Shown here in pieces: positions 25,583 to 38,240 of a stretch of DNA of 64,000 bases. The stretch is from contig CM069873.1 in assembly GCA_036172665.1 (NCBI GenBank), forward strand, positions 35,144,001 through 35,208,000, written 5' to 3'. The notes beneath the pieces are model-generated. The model had not been told where the DNA came from and made no database searches. It saw only the letters and a list, made by a program, of their open reading frames with translations. A program made the position numbers and the translations under genes. How positions within the stretch are numbered: position 1 is the stretch's first letter; each line of letters begins with the position of its first letter. This DNA is from Prosopocoilus inquinatus (taxonomy: Eukaryota; Arthropoda; Insecta; Coleoptera; Lucanidae).

Positions 25583-28500
25583 GAAACAACACGCATTAGC
25601 GTTGTTCCTGTGATGTATCTAATCGATCCTTACTCATCTATCATGTTATTTGAGGTTTCGATGGACTCTAGTAACTCTGATGTGAGATACGAAGTTTTTG
25701 GACGCAGCAGGAGCTGGAAATAGTTTTAAACGAAACAACACGTATTAGCGTTGTTCCTGTGATGTATCTAATCGCTCCTTACTTAGCTACTATGTTATAT
25801 GACGTTTCGATGGACTCCAGTAACTCTAATGTGAGATACGAAATTTTCGGACGCAGCAGAAGCTGGAAATAGTTTTAAACGAAACAACACGTATTAGCGT
25901 TGTTCCTGTGATGTATCTAATCGATCCTTACTCATCTATCATGTTATTTGACGTTTGGATGGACTCCAGTAACTGATGTGAGATACAAAGTTCTCGGACG
26001 CAGCAGAAGCTGGAAATAGTTTTCAACGAAACAACACGTATTAGCGTTGTTCCTGTGAGTATCTAATCGATCCTTACTTATCTATCATGTTATCTGACGT
26101 TTGGATGGACTCCAGTAACTCTGATGTGAGATACAATGTTTTCGGACGCAGCAGAAGCTGGAGATAGTTTTAAACGAAACAACACGCATTAGCGTTGTTC
26201 CTGTGATGTATCTAATCGATCCTTACTCATCTATCATGTTATTTGGCGTTTCGATGGACTCCAGTAACTCTGATGTGAGATACAAAGTTTTCGGACGCAG
26301 CAGAAGCTGGAAATAGTTTTGAACGAAACAACACGTATTAGCGTTGTTCCTGTGATGTATCTAATCGATCCTTACTTAGCTACTATGTTATTTGACGTTT
26401 CGATGGACTCCAATAACTCTGATGTGAGATACAAAGTTTTTGGACGCAGCAGAAGCTGGAAATAGTTTTAAACGAAACAACACGCATTAGCGTTGTTCCT
26501 GTGATGTATCTAATCGATCCTTACTCATCTATCATGTTATTTGACGTTTGGATGGACTCCAGTAACTCTGATGTGAGATACAAAGTTCTCGGACGCAGCA
26601 GAAGCTGGAAATAGTTTTGAACGAAACAACACCTATTAGCGTTGTTCCTGTGATGTATCTAATCGATCCTTACTCATCTATCATGTTATTTGACGTTTGA
26701 ATGGACTCCAGTAACTCTGATGTGAGATACAAAGTTCTCGGACGCAGCAGAAGCTGGAAATAGGTTTTGAACGAAACAACACGTATTAGCGTTGTTCCTG
26801 TGATGTATCTAATCGATCCTTACTTATCTACTATGTTATTTGACGTTTCGATGGACTCCAGTAACTCTGATGTGAGATACGAAGTTTTTGGACGCAGCAG
26901 GAGCTGGAAGTAGTTTTAAACGAAACAACACGTATTAGCGTTGTTCCTGTGATGTATCTAATCGATCCTTACTCATCTATCATGTTATTTGACGTTTGGA
27001 TGGACTATAGTAACTCTGATGTGAGATACAAAGTTCTCGGACGCAGCAGAAGCTGGAAATAGTTTTAAACGAAACAAAACTTATTAGCGTTGTTCCTGTG
27101 ATGTATCTAATCGATCCTTACTCATCTATCATGTTATTTGACGTTTGGATGGACTCCAGTAACTCTGATGTGAGATACAAAGTTCTCGGACGCAGCAGAA
27201 GCTGGAAATAGTTTTGAAGGAAACAACACGTATTAACGTTGTTACTGTGATGTATCTAATCGATCCTTACTTGTCTATCATGTTATTTGACGTTTGGATG
27301 GACTCCAGTAACTCTGATGTGAGATACAAAGTTATCGGACGCAGCAGAAGCTGGAGATAGTTTTAAACGAAACAACACGCATTAGCGTTGTTCCTGTGAT
27401 GTATCTAATCGATCCTTATTCATCTATCATGTTATTTGGCGTTTCGATGGACTCCAGTAACTCTGATGTGAGATACAAAGTTTTCGGACGCAGCAGAAGC
27501 TGGAAATAGTTTTGAACGAAACAACACGTATTACCGTTGTTCCTGTGATGTATCTAATCGATCCTTACTTAGCTACTATGTTATTTGAGGTTTCGATGGA
27601 CTCCAATAACTCTGATGTGAGATACAAAGTTTTCGGACGCAGCAGAAGCTGGAAATAGTTTTAAACGAAACAACACGCATTACCGTTGTTCCTGTGATGT
27701 ATCTAATCGATCCTTGTATATCTATCATGTTATTTGACGTTTCGATGGACTCTAGTAATTCTGATGTGACATACGAAGTTTTTGGGCGCAGCAGGAGCTG
27801 GAAATAGTTTTAAAAGAAGCAACACGTATTAGCGTTGGTCCTGTGATGTATCTAATCGATCCTTACTTAGCTACTATGTTATTTGACGTTTCGATGGACT
27901 CCAGTAACTCTAATGTGAGATACGAAATTTTCGGACGCAGCAGAAGCTGGAAATAGTTTTAAACGAAACAACACTTATTAGCGTTGTTCCTGTGATGTAT
28001 CTAATCGATCCTTACTCATCTATCCTGTTATTTGACGTTTGGATGGACTCCAGTAACTCTGGTGTGAGATACAAAGTTCTCGGACGCAGCAGAAGCTGGA
28101 GATAGTTTTAAACGAAACAACACGCATTAGCGTTGTTCCTGTGATGTATCTAATCGATCCTTACTCATCTATCATGTTATTTTTCGTTTCGATGGACTCC
28201 AGTAACTCTGATGTGAGATACAAAGCTTTCGGACGCAGCAGAAGCTGGAAATAGTTTTGAACGAAACAACACGTATTAGCGTTGTTCCTGTGATGTATCT
28301 AATCGATCCTTACTTAGCTACTATGTTATTTCACGCTTCGATGGACTCCAATAACTCTGATGTGAGATACAAAGTTTTCGGACGCAGCAGAAGCTGGAAA
28401 TAGTTTTAAACGAAACAACACGCATTAGCGTTGTTCCTGTGATGTATCTAATCGATCCTTACTTATCTATCATGTTATTTGACGTTTGGATGGACTCCAG

Positions 28501-29452
28501 TAACTCTGATGTGAGATACAAAGTTCTCGGACGCAGCTGAAGCTAGAAATAGTTTTAAACGAAACAACACGCATTAGCGTTGTTCCTGTGATGTATTTAA
28601 TCGATCCTTACTCATCTATCATGATATTTGACTTTTGAATGGACTCCAGTAACTCTGATGTGAGATACAAAGTTGTCGGACGCAGCAGAAGCTGGAAATA
28701 GTTTTGAACGAAACAACACGTATTAGCGTTGTTCCTGTGATGTATCTAATCGATCCTTACTTATCTACTATGTTATTTGACGTTTCGATGGACTCCAGTA
28801 ACTCTGTTGTGAGATACGAAATTTTCGAACGCAGCAGAATCTGGAAATAGTTTTAAATGAAACAACACGCATTAGCGTTGTTCCTGTGATGTATCTAATG
28901 GATCCTTACTCATCTATCATGTTATTTGACGTTTCGATGGACTCTAGTAACTCTGATGTGAGATACGAAGTTTTTGGATGCAGCAGGAGCTGGAAATAGT
29001 TTTAAACGAAACAACACGTATTAGCGTTGTTCCTGTGATGTATCTAATCGCTCCTTACTTAGCTACTATGTTATTTGACGTTTCGATGGACTCCAGTAAC
29101 TCTAATGTGAGATACGAAATTTTCGGACGCAGCAGAAGCTGGAAATAGTTTTAAACGAAACAACACGTATTAGCGTTGTTCCTGTGATGTATCTAATCGA
29201 TCCTTACTCATCTATCATGTTATTTGACGTTTGGATGGACTCCAGTAACTGATGTGAGATACAAAGTTCTCGGACGCAGCAGAAGCTGGAAATAGTTTTG
29301 AACGAAACAACACGTATTAGCGTTGTTCCTGTGATGTATCTAATCGATCCTTACTTATCTATCATGTTATCTGACGTTTGGATGGACTCCAGTAACTCTG
29401 ATGTGAGATACAATGATTTCGGACGCAGCAGAAGCTGGAGATAGTTTTAAAC
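25583..29452. repeat. Near-identical copy of 39-mer units 1-26 (A to D), 3,870 bp
   Basis: It matches 3-3,872 at a constant offset of 25,580, including GTGAGTATC, TAGGTTTT, the fused I unit, AAAACTTATT, GTTACTG, AAAGTTATCGG and AAAGTTGTCGG. By eye only a few substitutions separate the copies, for example TGAGGTTTCG near 25,652, TTTTCAACG near 26,022, TTGTCTATC near 27,272 and AATGATTTCGG near 29,414. Such similarity over 3.9 kb at 25 kb distance points to recent long-range copying. Confidence 0.9.
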
Positions 29453-31688
29453 GAAACAACACGCATTAGCGTTGTTCCTGTGATGTATCTAATCGATCCT
29501 TACTCATCTATCATGTTATTTGGCGTTTCGATGGACTCCAGAAACTTTGATGTGAGATACGAAGTTCTCGGACGCAGCTGAAGCTGGAAATAGTTTTAAA
29601 TGAAACAACACGTACTAGCGTTGTTCCTGTGATATATCTAATCGATCCTTACTCATCTATCATGTTATTTGACGTTTGGATGGACTCCAGTAACTCTGAT
29701 GTGAGGTACAAAGTTTTCGGACGCAGCAGAAGCTGGAAATAGTTTTAAATGAAACAACACCCATTAGCGTTGTTCCTGTGATGTATCTAATGGATCCTTA
29801 CTCATATATCATGTTATTTGACGTTTCGATGGACTCTAGTAACTCTGATGTGAGATACGAAGTTTTTGGACGCCGCAGGAGCTGGAAATAGTTTTAAACG
29901 AAACAACACGTATTAGCGTTGTTCCTGTGATGTATCTAATCGATCCTTACTCATCTATCATGTTATTTGACGTTTGGATGGACTCCAGTAACTCTGATGT
30001 GAGATACAATGTTCTCGGACGCAGCAGAAGCTGGAAATAGTTTTGAACGAAACAACACGTATTAGCGTTGTTCCTGTGATGTATCTAATCGATCCTTACT
30101 CATCTATCATGTTATTTGACGTTTGGATGGACTCCAGTAACTCTGATGTGAGATACAAAGTATTCGGACGCAGCAGAAGCTGGAAATAGTTTTGAACGAA
30201 ACAACACGTATTAGCGTTGTTCCTGTGATGTATCTAATCGATCCTTACTCATCTATCATGTTATTTGGCGTTTCGATGGACTCCAGTAACTCTGATGTGA
30301 GATACAAAGTTTTCGGACGCAGCAGAAGCTGGAAATAGTTTTGAACGAAACAACACGTATTAGCGTTGTTCCTGTGATGTATCTAATCGATCCTTACTTA
30401 GCTACTATGTTATTTGACGTTTCGATGGACTCCAATAACTCTGATGTGAGATACAAAGTTTACGGACGCAGCAGAAGCTGGAAATAGTTTTAATCGAAAC
30501 AACACGCATTAGCGTTGTTCCTGTGATGTATCTAATCGATCCTTACTCATCTATCATGTTATTTGGCGTTTCGATGGACTCCAGAAACTTTGATGTGAGA
30601 TACGAAGTTCTCGGACGCAGCTGAAGCTGGAAATAGTTTTAAATGAAACAACACGTACTAGCGTTGTTCCTGTGATATATCTAATCGATCCTTACTCATC
30701 TATCATGTTATTTGACGTTTGGATGGACTCCAGTAACTCTGATGTGAGGTACAAAGTTTTCGGACGCAGCAGAAGCTGGAAATAGTTTTAAATGAAACAA
30801 CACCCATTAGCGTTGTTCCTGTGATGTATCTAATGGATCCTTACTCATATATCATGTTATTTGACGTTTCGATGGACTCTAGTAACTCTGATGTGAGATA
30901 CGAAGTTTTTGGACGCCGCAGGAGCTGGAAATAGTTTTAAACGAAACAACACGTATTAGCGTTGTTCCTGTGATGTATCTAATCGATCCTTACTCATCTA
31001 TCATGTTATTTGACGTTTGGATGGACTCCAGTAACTCTGATGTGAGATACAATGTTCTCGGACGCAGCAGAAGCTGGAAATAGTTTTGAACGAAACAACA
31101 CGTATTAGCGTTGTTCCTGTGATGTATCTAATCGATCCTTACTCATCTATCATGTTATTTGACGTTTGGATGGACTCCAGTAACTCTGATGTGAGATACA
31201 AAGTATTCGGACGCAGCAGAAGCTGGAAATAGTTTTGAACGAAACAACACGTATTAGCGTTGTTCCTGTGATGTATCTAATCGATCCTTACTCATCTATC
31301 ATGTTATTTGGCGTTTCGATGGACTCCAGTAACTCTGATGTGAGATACAAAGTTTTCGGACGCAGCAGAAGCTGGAAATAGTTTTGAACGAAACAACACG
31401 TATTAGCGTTGTTCCTGTGATGTATCTAATCGATCCTTACTTAGCTACTATGTTATTTGACGTTTCGATGGACTCCAATAACTCTGATGTGAGATACAAA
31501 GTTTTCGGACGCAGCAGAAGCTGGAAATAGTTTTAAACGAAACAACACGCATTAGCGTTGTTCCTGTGATGTATCTAATCGATCCTTACTCATCTATCAT
31601 TATATTTGACGTTTGGATGCGACTACAGTAACTCTGATGTGAAATACAAAGTTTACGGACGCAGCAGAAGCTGGAAATAGTTTTAAAC
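29453..31688. repeat. Diverged tail of the 39-mer copy, with E/X and F/W fusion units
   Basis: The first unit (29,453) starts as E (TTGGCGTTTCG) and ends as X (CCAGAAACTTTG, CAGCTGAAGC). Units E to X of the first copy are thus joined, removing 447 bp, and the offset changes from 25,580 to 25,133. Y Z AA AB E follow, then an F/W fusion (30,347) with CCAATAAC of F but AAAGTTTACGG and TTTTAATCG of W. X Y Z AA AB E F W' then repeat the cassette up to 31,688. Confidence 0.83.
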
Positions 31689-34600
31689 GAAACAACACGC
31701 ATTACCGTTGTTCCTGTGATGTATCTAATCGATCCTTACTCATCTATCATTATATTTGACGTTTGGATGGACTACAGTAACTCTGATGTGAGATACAAAG
31801 TTCTCGGACGCAGCAGAAGCTGGAAATAGTTTTGAACGAAACAACACGTATTAGCGTTGTTCCTGTGATGTATCTAATCGATCCTTACTTATCTACTATG
31901 TTATTTGACGTTTCGATGGACTCCAGTAACTCTGATGTGAGATACGAAATTTTCGAACGCAGCAGAATCTGGAAATAGTTTTAAATGAAACAACACGCAT
32001 TAGCGTTGTTCCTGTGATGTATCTAATCGATCCTTACTCATCTATCATGTTATTTGACGTTTCGATGGACTCTAGTAACTCTGATGTGAGATACGAAGTT
32101 TTTGGACGCAGCAGGAGCTGGAAATAGTTTTAAACGAAACAACACGTATTAGCGTTGTTCCTGTGATGTATCTAATTGCTCCTTACTTAGCTACTATGTT
32201 ATTTGACGTTTCGATGGACTCCAGTAACTCTAATGTGAGATACGAAATTTTCGGACGCAGCAGAAGCTGGAAATAGTTTTAAACGAAACAACACGTATGA
32301 GCGTTGTTCCTGTGATGTATCTAATCGATCCTTACTCATCTATCATGTTATTTGACGTTTGGATGGACTCCAGTAACTGATGTGAGATACAAAGTTCTCG
32401 GACGCAGCAGAAGCTGGAAATAGTTTTGAACGAAACAACACGTATTAGCGTTGTTCCTGTGATGTATCTAATCGATCCTTACTTATCTATCATGTTATCT
32501 GACGTTTGGATGGACTCCAGTAACTCTGATGTGAGATACAATGTTTTCGGACGCAGCAGAAGCTGGAGATAGTTTTAAACGAAACAACACGCATTAGCGT
32601 TGTTCCTGTGATGTATCTAATCGATCCTTACTCATCTATCAAGTTAGTTGACGTTTCGATGGACTCTAGTAACTCTGATGTGAGATACGAAGTTTTTGGA
32701 CGCAGCAGGAGCTGGAAATAGTTTTGAACGAAACAACACGTATTAGCGTTGTTCCTGTGATGTATCTAATCGATCCTTACTTATCTACTATGTTATTTGA
32801 CGTTTCGATGGACTCCAGTAACTCTGATGTGAGATACAAAGTTCTCGGACGCAGCAGAAGCTGGAAATAGTTTTGAACGAAACAACACGTACTAGCGTTG
32901 TTCCTGTGATATATCTAATCGATCCTTACTCATCTATCATGTTATTTGACGTTTGGATGGACTCCAGTAACTCTGATGTGAGGTACAAAGTTTTCGGACG
33001 CAGCAGAAGCTGGAAATAGTTTTAAATGAAACAACACCCATTAGCGTTGTTCCTGTGATGTATCTAATGGATCCTTACTCATATATCATGTTATTTGACG
33101 TTTCGATGGACTCTAGTAACTCTGATGTGAGATACGAAGTTTTTGGACGCCGCAGGAGCTGGAAATAGTTTTAAACGAAACAACACGTATTAGCGTTGTT
33201 CCTGTGATGTATCTAATCGATCCTTACTCATCTATCATGTTATTTGACGTTTGGATGGACTCCAGTAACTCTGATGTGAGATACAATGTTCTCGGACGCA
33301 GCAGAAACTGGAAATAGTTTTGAACGAAACAACACGTATTAGCGTTGTTCCTGTGATGTATCTAATCGATCCTTACTCATCTATCATGTTATTTGACGTT
33401 TGGATGGACTCCAGTAACTCTGATGTGAGATACAAAGTATTCGGACGCAGCAGAAGCTGGAAATAGTTTTGAACGAAACAACACGTATTAGCGTTGTTCC
33501 TGTGATGTATCTAATCGATCCTTACTCATCTATCATGTTATTTGGCGTTTCGATGGACTCCAGTAACTCTGATGTGAGATACAAAGTTTTCGGACGCAGC
33601 AGAAGCTGGAAATAGTTTTGAACGAAACAACACGTATTAGCGTTGTTCCTGTGATGTATCTAATCGATCCTTACTTAGCTACTATGTTATTTGACGTTTC
33701 GATGGACTCCAATAACTCTGATGTGAGATACAAAGTTTTCGGACGCAGCAGAAGCTGGAAATAGTTTTAAACGAAACAACACGCATTAGCGTTGTTCCTG
33801 TGATGTATCTAATCGATCCTTACTCATCTATCATTATATTTGACGTTTGGATGCGACTACAGTAACTCTGATGTGAAATACAAAGTTTACGGACGCAGCA
33901 GAAGCTGGAAATAGTTTTAAACGAAACAACACGCATTACCGTTGTTCCTGTGATGTATCTAATCGATCCTTACTCATCTATCATTATATTTGACGTTTGG
34001 ATGGACTACAGTAACTCTGATGTGAGATACAAAGTTCTCGGACGCAGCAGAAGCTGGAAATAGTTTTGAACGAAACAACACGTATTAGCGTTGTTCCTGT
34101 GATGTATCTAATCGATCCTTACTTATCTACTATGTTATTTGTCGTTTCGATGGACTCCAGTAACTCTGATGTGAGATACGAAATTTTCGAACGCAGCAGA
34201 ATCTGGAAATAGTTTTAAATGAAACAACACGCATTAGCGTTGTTCCTGTGATGTATCTAATCGATCCTTACTCATCTATCATGTTATTTGACGTTTCGAT
34301 GGACTCTAGTAACTCTGATGTGAGATACGAAGTTTTTGGACGCAGCAGGAGCTGGAAATAGTTTTAAACGAAACAACACGTATTAGCGTTGTTCCTGTGA
34401 TGTATCTAATCGCTCCTTACTTAGCTACTATGTTATTTGACGTTTCGATGGACTCCAGTAACTCTAATGTGAGATACGAAATTTTCGGACGCAGCAGAAG
34501 CTGGAAATAGTTTTAAACGAAACAACACGTATTAGCGTTGTTCCTGTGATGTATCTAATCGATCCTTACTCATCTATCATGTTATTTGAGGTTTGGATGG

Positions 34601-34964
34601 ACTCCAGTAACTGATGTGAGATACAAAGTTCTCGGACGCAGCAGAAGCTGGAAATAGTTTTGAACGAAACAACACGTATTAGCGTTGTTCCTGTGATGTA
34701 TCTAATCGATCCTTACTTATCTATCATGTTATCTGACGTTTGGATGGACTCCAGTAACTCTGATGTGAGATACAATGTTTTCGGACGCAGCAGAAGCTGG
34801 AAATAGTTTTGAACGAAACAACACGTATTAGCGTTGTTCCTGTGATGTATCTAATCGATCCTTACTCATCTATCATTATATTTGACGTTTGGATGGGACT
34901 ACAGTAACTCTGATGTGAAATACAAAGTTTACGGACGCAGCAGAAGCTGGAAATAGTTTTAAAC
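31689..34964. repeat. 22-monomer higher-order repeat (copy 2)
   Basis: It has the same 22 monomers as 6,405-9,680 at offset 25,284, with all rare markers retained (ATTGCTCC, GTATGAGCG, CAAGTTAGTTG, CAGAAACTGG, TTTGAGGTTTGG). A private change is TTTGTCGTTTCG near 34,138. It is followed at once by another 22-mer. Confidence 0.88.
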
Positions 34965-37900
34965 GAAACAACACGCATTACCGTTGTTCCTGTGATGTAT
35001 CTAATCGATCCTTACTCATCTATCATTATATTTGACGTTTGGATGGACTACAGTAACTCTGATGTGAGATACAAAGTTCTCGGACGCAGCAGAAGCTGGA
35101 AATAGTTTTGAACGAAACAACACGTATTAGCGTTGTTCCTGTGATGTATCTAATCTATCCTTACTTATCTACTATGTTATTTGACGTTTCGATGGACTCC
35201 AGTAACTCTGATGTGAGATACGAAATTTTCGAACGCAGCAGAATCTGGAAATAGTTTTAAATGAAACAACACGCATTAGCGTTGTTCCTGTGATGTATCT
35301 AATCGATCCTTACTCATCTATCATGTTATTTGACGTTTCGATGGACTCTAGTAACTCTGATGTGAGATACGAAGTTTTTGGACGCAGCAGGAGCTGGAAA
35401 TAGTTTTAAACGAAACAACACGTATTAGCGTTGTTCCTGTGATGTATCTAATCGCTCCTTACTTAGCTACTATGTTATTTGACGTTTCGATGGACTCCAG
35501 TAACTCTAATGTGAGATACGAAATTTTCGGACGCAGCAGAAGCTGGAAATAGTTTTAAACGAAACAACACGTATTAGCGTTGTTCCTGTGATGTATCTAA
35601 TCGATCCTTACTCATCTATCATGTTATTTGACGTTTGGATGGACTCCAGTAACTGATGTGAGATACAAAGTTCTCGGACGCAGCAGAAGCTGGAAATAGT
35701 TTTGAACGAAACAACACGTATTAGCGTTGTTCCTGTGATGTATCTAATCGATCCTTACTTATCTATCATGTTATCTGACGTTTGGATGGACTCCAGTAAC
35801 TCTGATGTGAGATACAATGTTTTCGGACGCAGCAGAAGCTGGAGATAGTTTTAAACGAAACAACACGCATTAGCGTTGTTCCTGTGATGTATCTAATCGA
35901 TCCTTACTCATCTATCATTATATTTGACGTTTGGATGGACTACAGTAACTCTGATGTGAGATACAAAGTTCTCGGACGCAGCAGAAGCTGGAAATAGTTT
36001 TGAACGAAACAACACGTATTAGCGTTGTTCCTGTGATGTATCTAATCGATCCTTACTTATCTACTATGTTATTTGACGTTTCGATGGACTCCAGTAACTC
36101 TGATGTGAGATACAAAGTTCTCGGACGCAGCAGAAGCTGGAAATAGTTTTGAACGAAACAACACGTACTAGCGTTGTTCCTGTGATATATCTAATCGATC
36201 CTTACTCATCTATCATGTTATTTGACGTTTGGATGGACTCCAGTAACTCTGATGTGAGGTACAAAGTTTTCGGACGCAGCAGAAGCTGGAAATAGTTTTA
36301 AATGAAACAACACCCATTAGCGTTGTTCCTGTGATGTATCTAATGGATCCTTACTCATATATCATGTTATTTGACGTTTCGATGGACTCTAGTAACTCTG
36401 ATGTGAGATACGAAGTTTTTGGACGCCGCAGGAGCTGGAAATAGTTTTAAACGAAACAACACGTATTAGCGTTGTTCCTGTGATGTATCTAATCGATCCT
36501 TACTCATCTATCATGTTATTTGACGTTTGGATGGACTCCAGTAACTCTGATGTGAGATACAATGTTCTCGGACGCAGCAGAAACTGGAAATAGTTTTGAA
36601 CGAAACAACACGTATTAGCGTTGTTCCTGTGATGTATCTAATCGATCCTTACTCATCTATCATGTTATTTGACGTTTGGATGGACTCCAGTAACTCTGAT
36701 GTGAGATACAAAGTATTCGGACGCAGCAGAAGCTGGAAATAGTTTTGAACGAAACAACACGTATTAGCGTTGTTCCTGTGATGTATCTAATCGATCCTTA
36801 CTCATCTATCATGTTATTTGGCGTTTCGATGGACTCCAGTAACTCTGATGTGAGATACAAAGTTTTCGGACGCAGCAGAAGCTGGAAATAGTTTTGAACG
36901 AAACAACACGTATTAGCGTTGTTCCTGTGATGTATCTAATCGATCCTTACTTAGCTACTATGTTATTTGACGTTTCGATGGACTCCAATAACTCTGATGT
37001 GAGATACAAAGTTTTCGGACGCAGCAGAAGCTGGAAATAGTTTTAAACGAAACAACACGCATTAGCGTTGTTCCTGTGATGTATCTAATCGATCCTTACT
37101 CATCTATCATTATATTTGACGTTTGGATGCGACTACAGTAACTCTGATGTGAAATACAAAATTTACGGACGCAGCAGAAGCTGGAAATAGTTTTAAACGA
37201 AACAACACGCATTACCGTTGTTCCTGTGATGTATCTAATCGATCCTTACTCATCTATCATTATATTTGACGTTTGGATGGACTACAGTAACTCTGATGTG
37301 AGATACAAAGTTCTCGGACGCAGCAGAAGCTGGAAATAGTTTTGAACGAAACAACACGTATTAGCGTTGTTCCTGTGATGTATCTAATCGATCCTTACTT
37401 ATCTACTATGTTATTTGACGTTTCGATGGACTCCAGTAACTCTGATGTGAGATACGAAATTTTCGAACGCAGCAGAATCTGGAAATAGTTTTAAATGAAA
37501 CAACACGCATTAGCGTTGTTCCTGTGATGTATCTAATCGATCCTTACTCATCTATCATGTTATTTGACGTTTCGATGGACTCTAGTAACTCTGATGTGAG
37601 ATACGAAGTTTTTGGACGCAGCAGGAGCTGGAAATAGTTTTAAACGAAACAACACGTATTAGCGTTGTTCCTGTGATGTATCTAATCGCTCCTTACTTAG
37701 CTACTATGTTATTTGACGTTTCGATGGACTCCAGTAAATCTAATGTGAGATACGAAATTTTCGGACGCAGCAGAAGCTGGAAATAGTTTTAAACGAAACA
37801 ACACGTATTAGCGTTGTTCCTGTGATGTATCTAATCGATCCTTACTCATCTATCATGTTATTTGAGGTTTGGATGGACTCCAGTAACTGATGTGAGATAC

Positions 37901-38240
37901 AAAGTTCTCGGACGCAGCAGAAGCTGGAAATAGTTTTGAACGAAACAACACGTATTAGCGTTGTTCCTGTGATGTATCTAATCGATCCTTACTTATCTAT
38001 CATGTTATCTGACGTTTGGATGGACTCCAGTAACTCTGATGTGAGATACAATGTTTTCGGACGCAGCAGAAGCTGGAAATAGTTTTGAACGAAACAACAC
38101 GTATTAGCGTTGTTCCTGTGATGTATCTAATCGATCCTTACTCATCTATCATTATATTTGACGTTTGGATGGGACTACAGTAACTCTGATGTGAAATACA
38201 AAGTTTACGGACGCAGCAGAAGCTGGAAATAGTTTTAAAC
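34965..38240. repeat. 22-monomer higher-order repeat (copy 3), tandem with copy 2
   Basis: It repeats 31,689-34,964 at offset 3,276, shown by the W' sites at 33,851 and 37,127 and the W'' sites at 34,893 and 38,169. The A* unit (CAAGTTAGTTG) of copies 1 and 2 is replaced here by a 38-like unit (CATTATATTTG, GACTACAG) near 35,870. The first V unit carries a private TAATCTATCC (about 35,150). CAGAAACTGG and GAGGTTTGG are kept. Confidence 0.87.
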
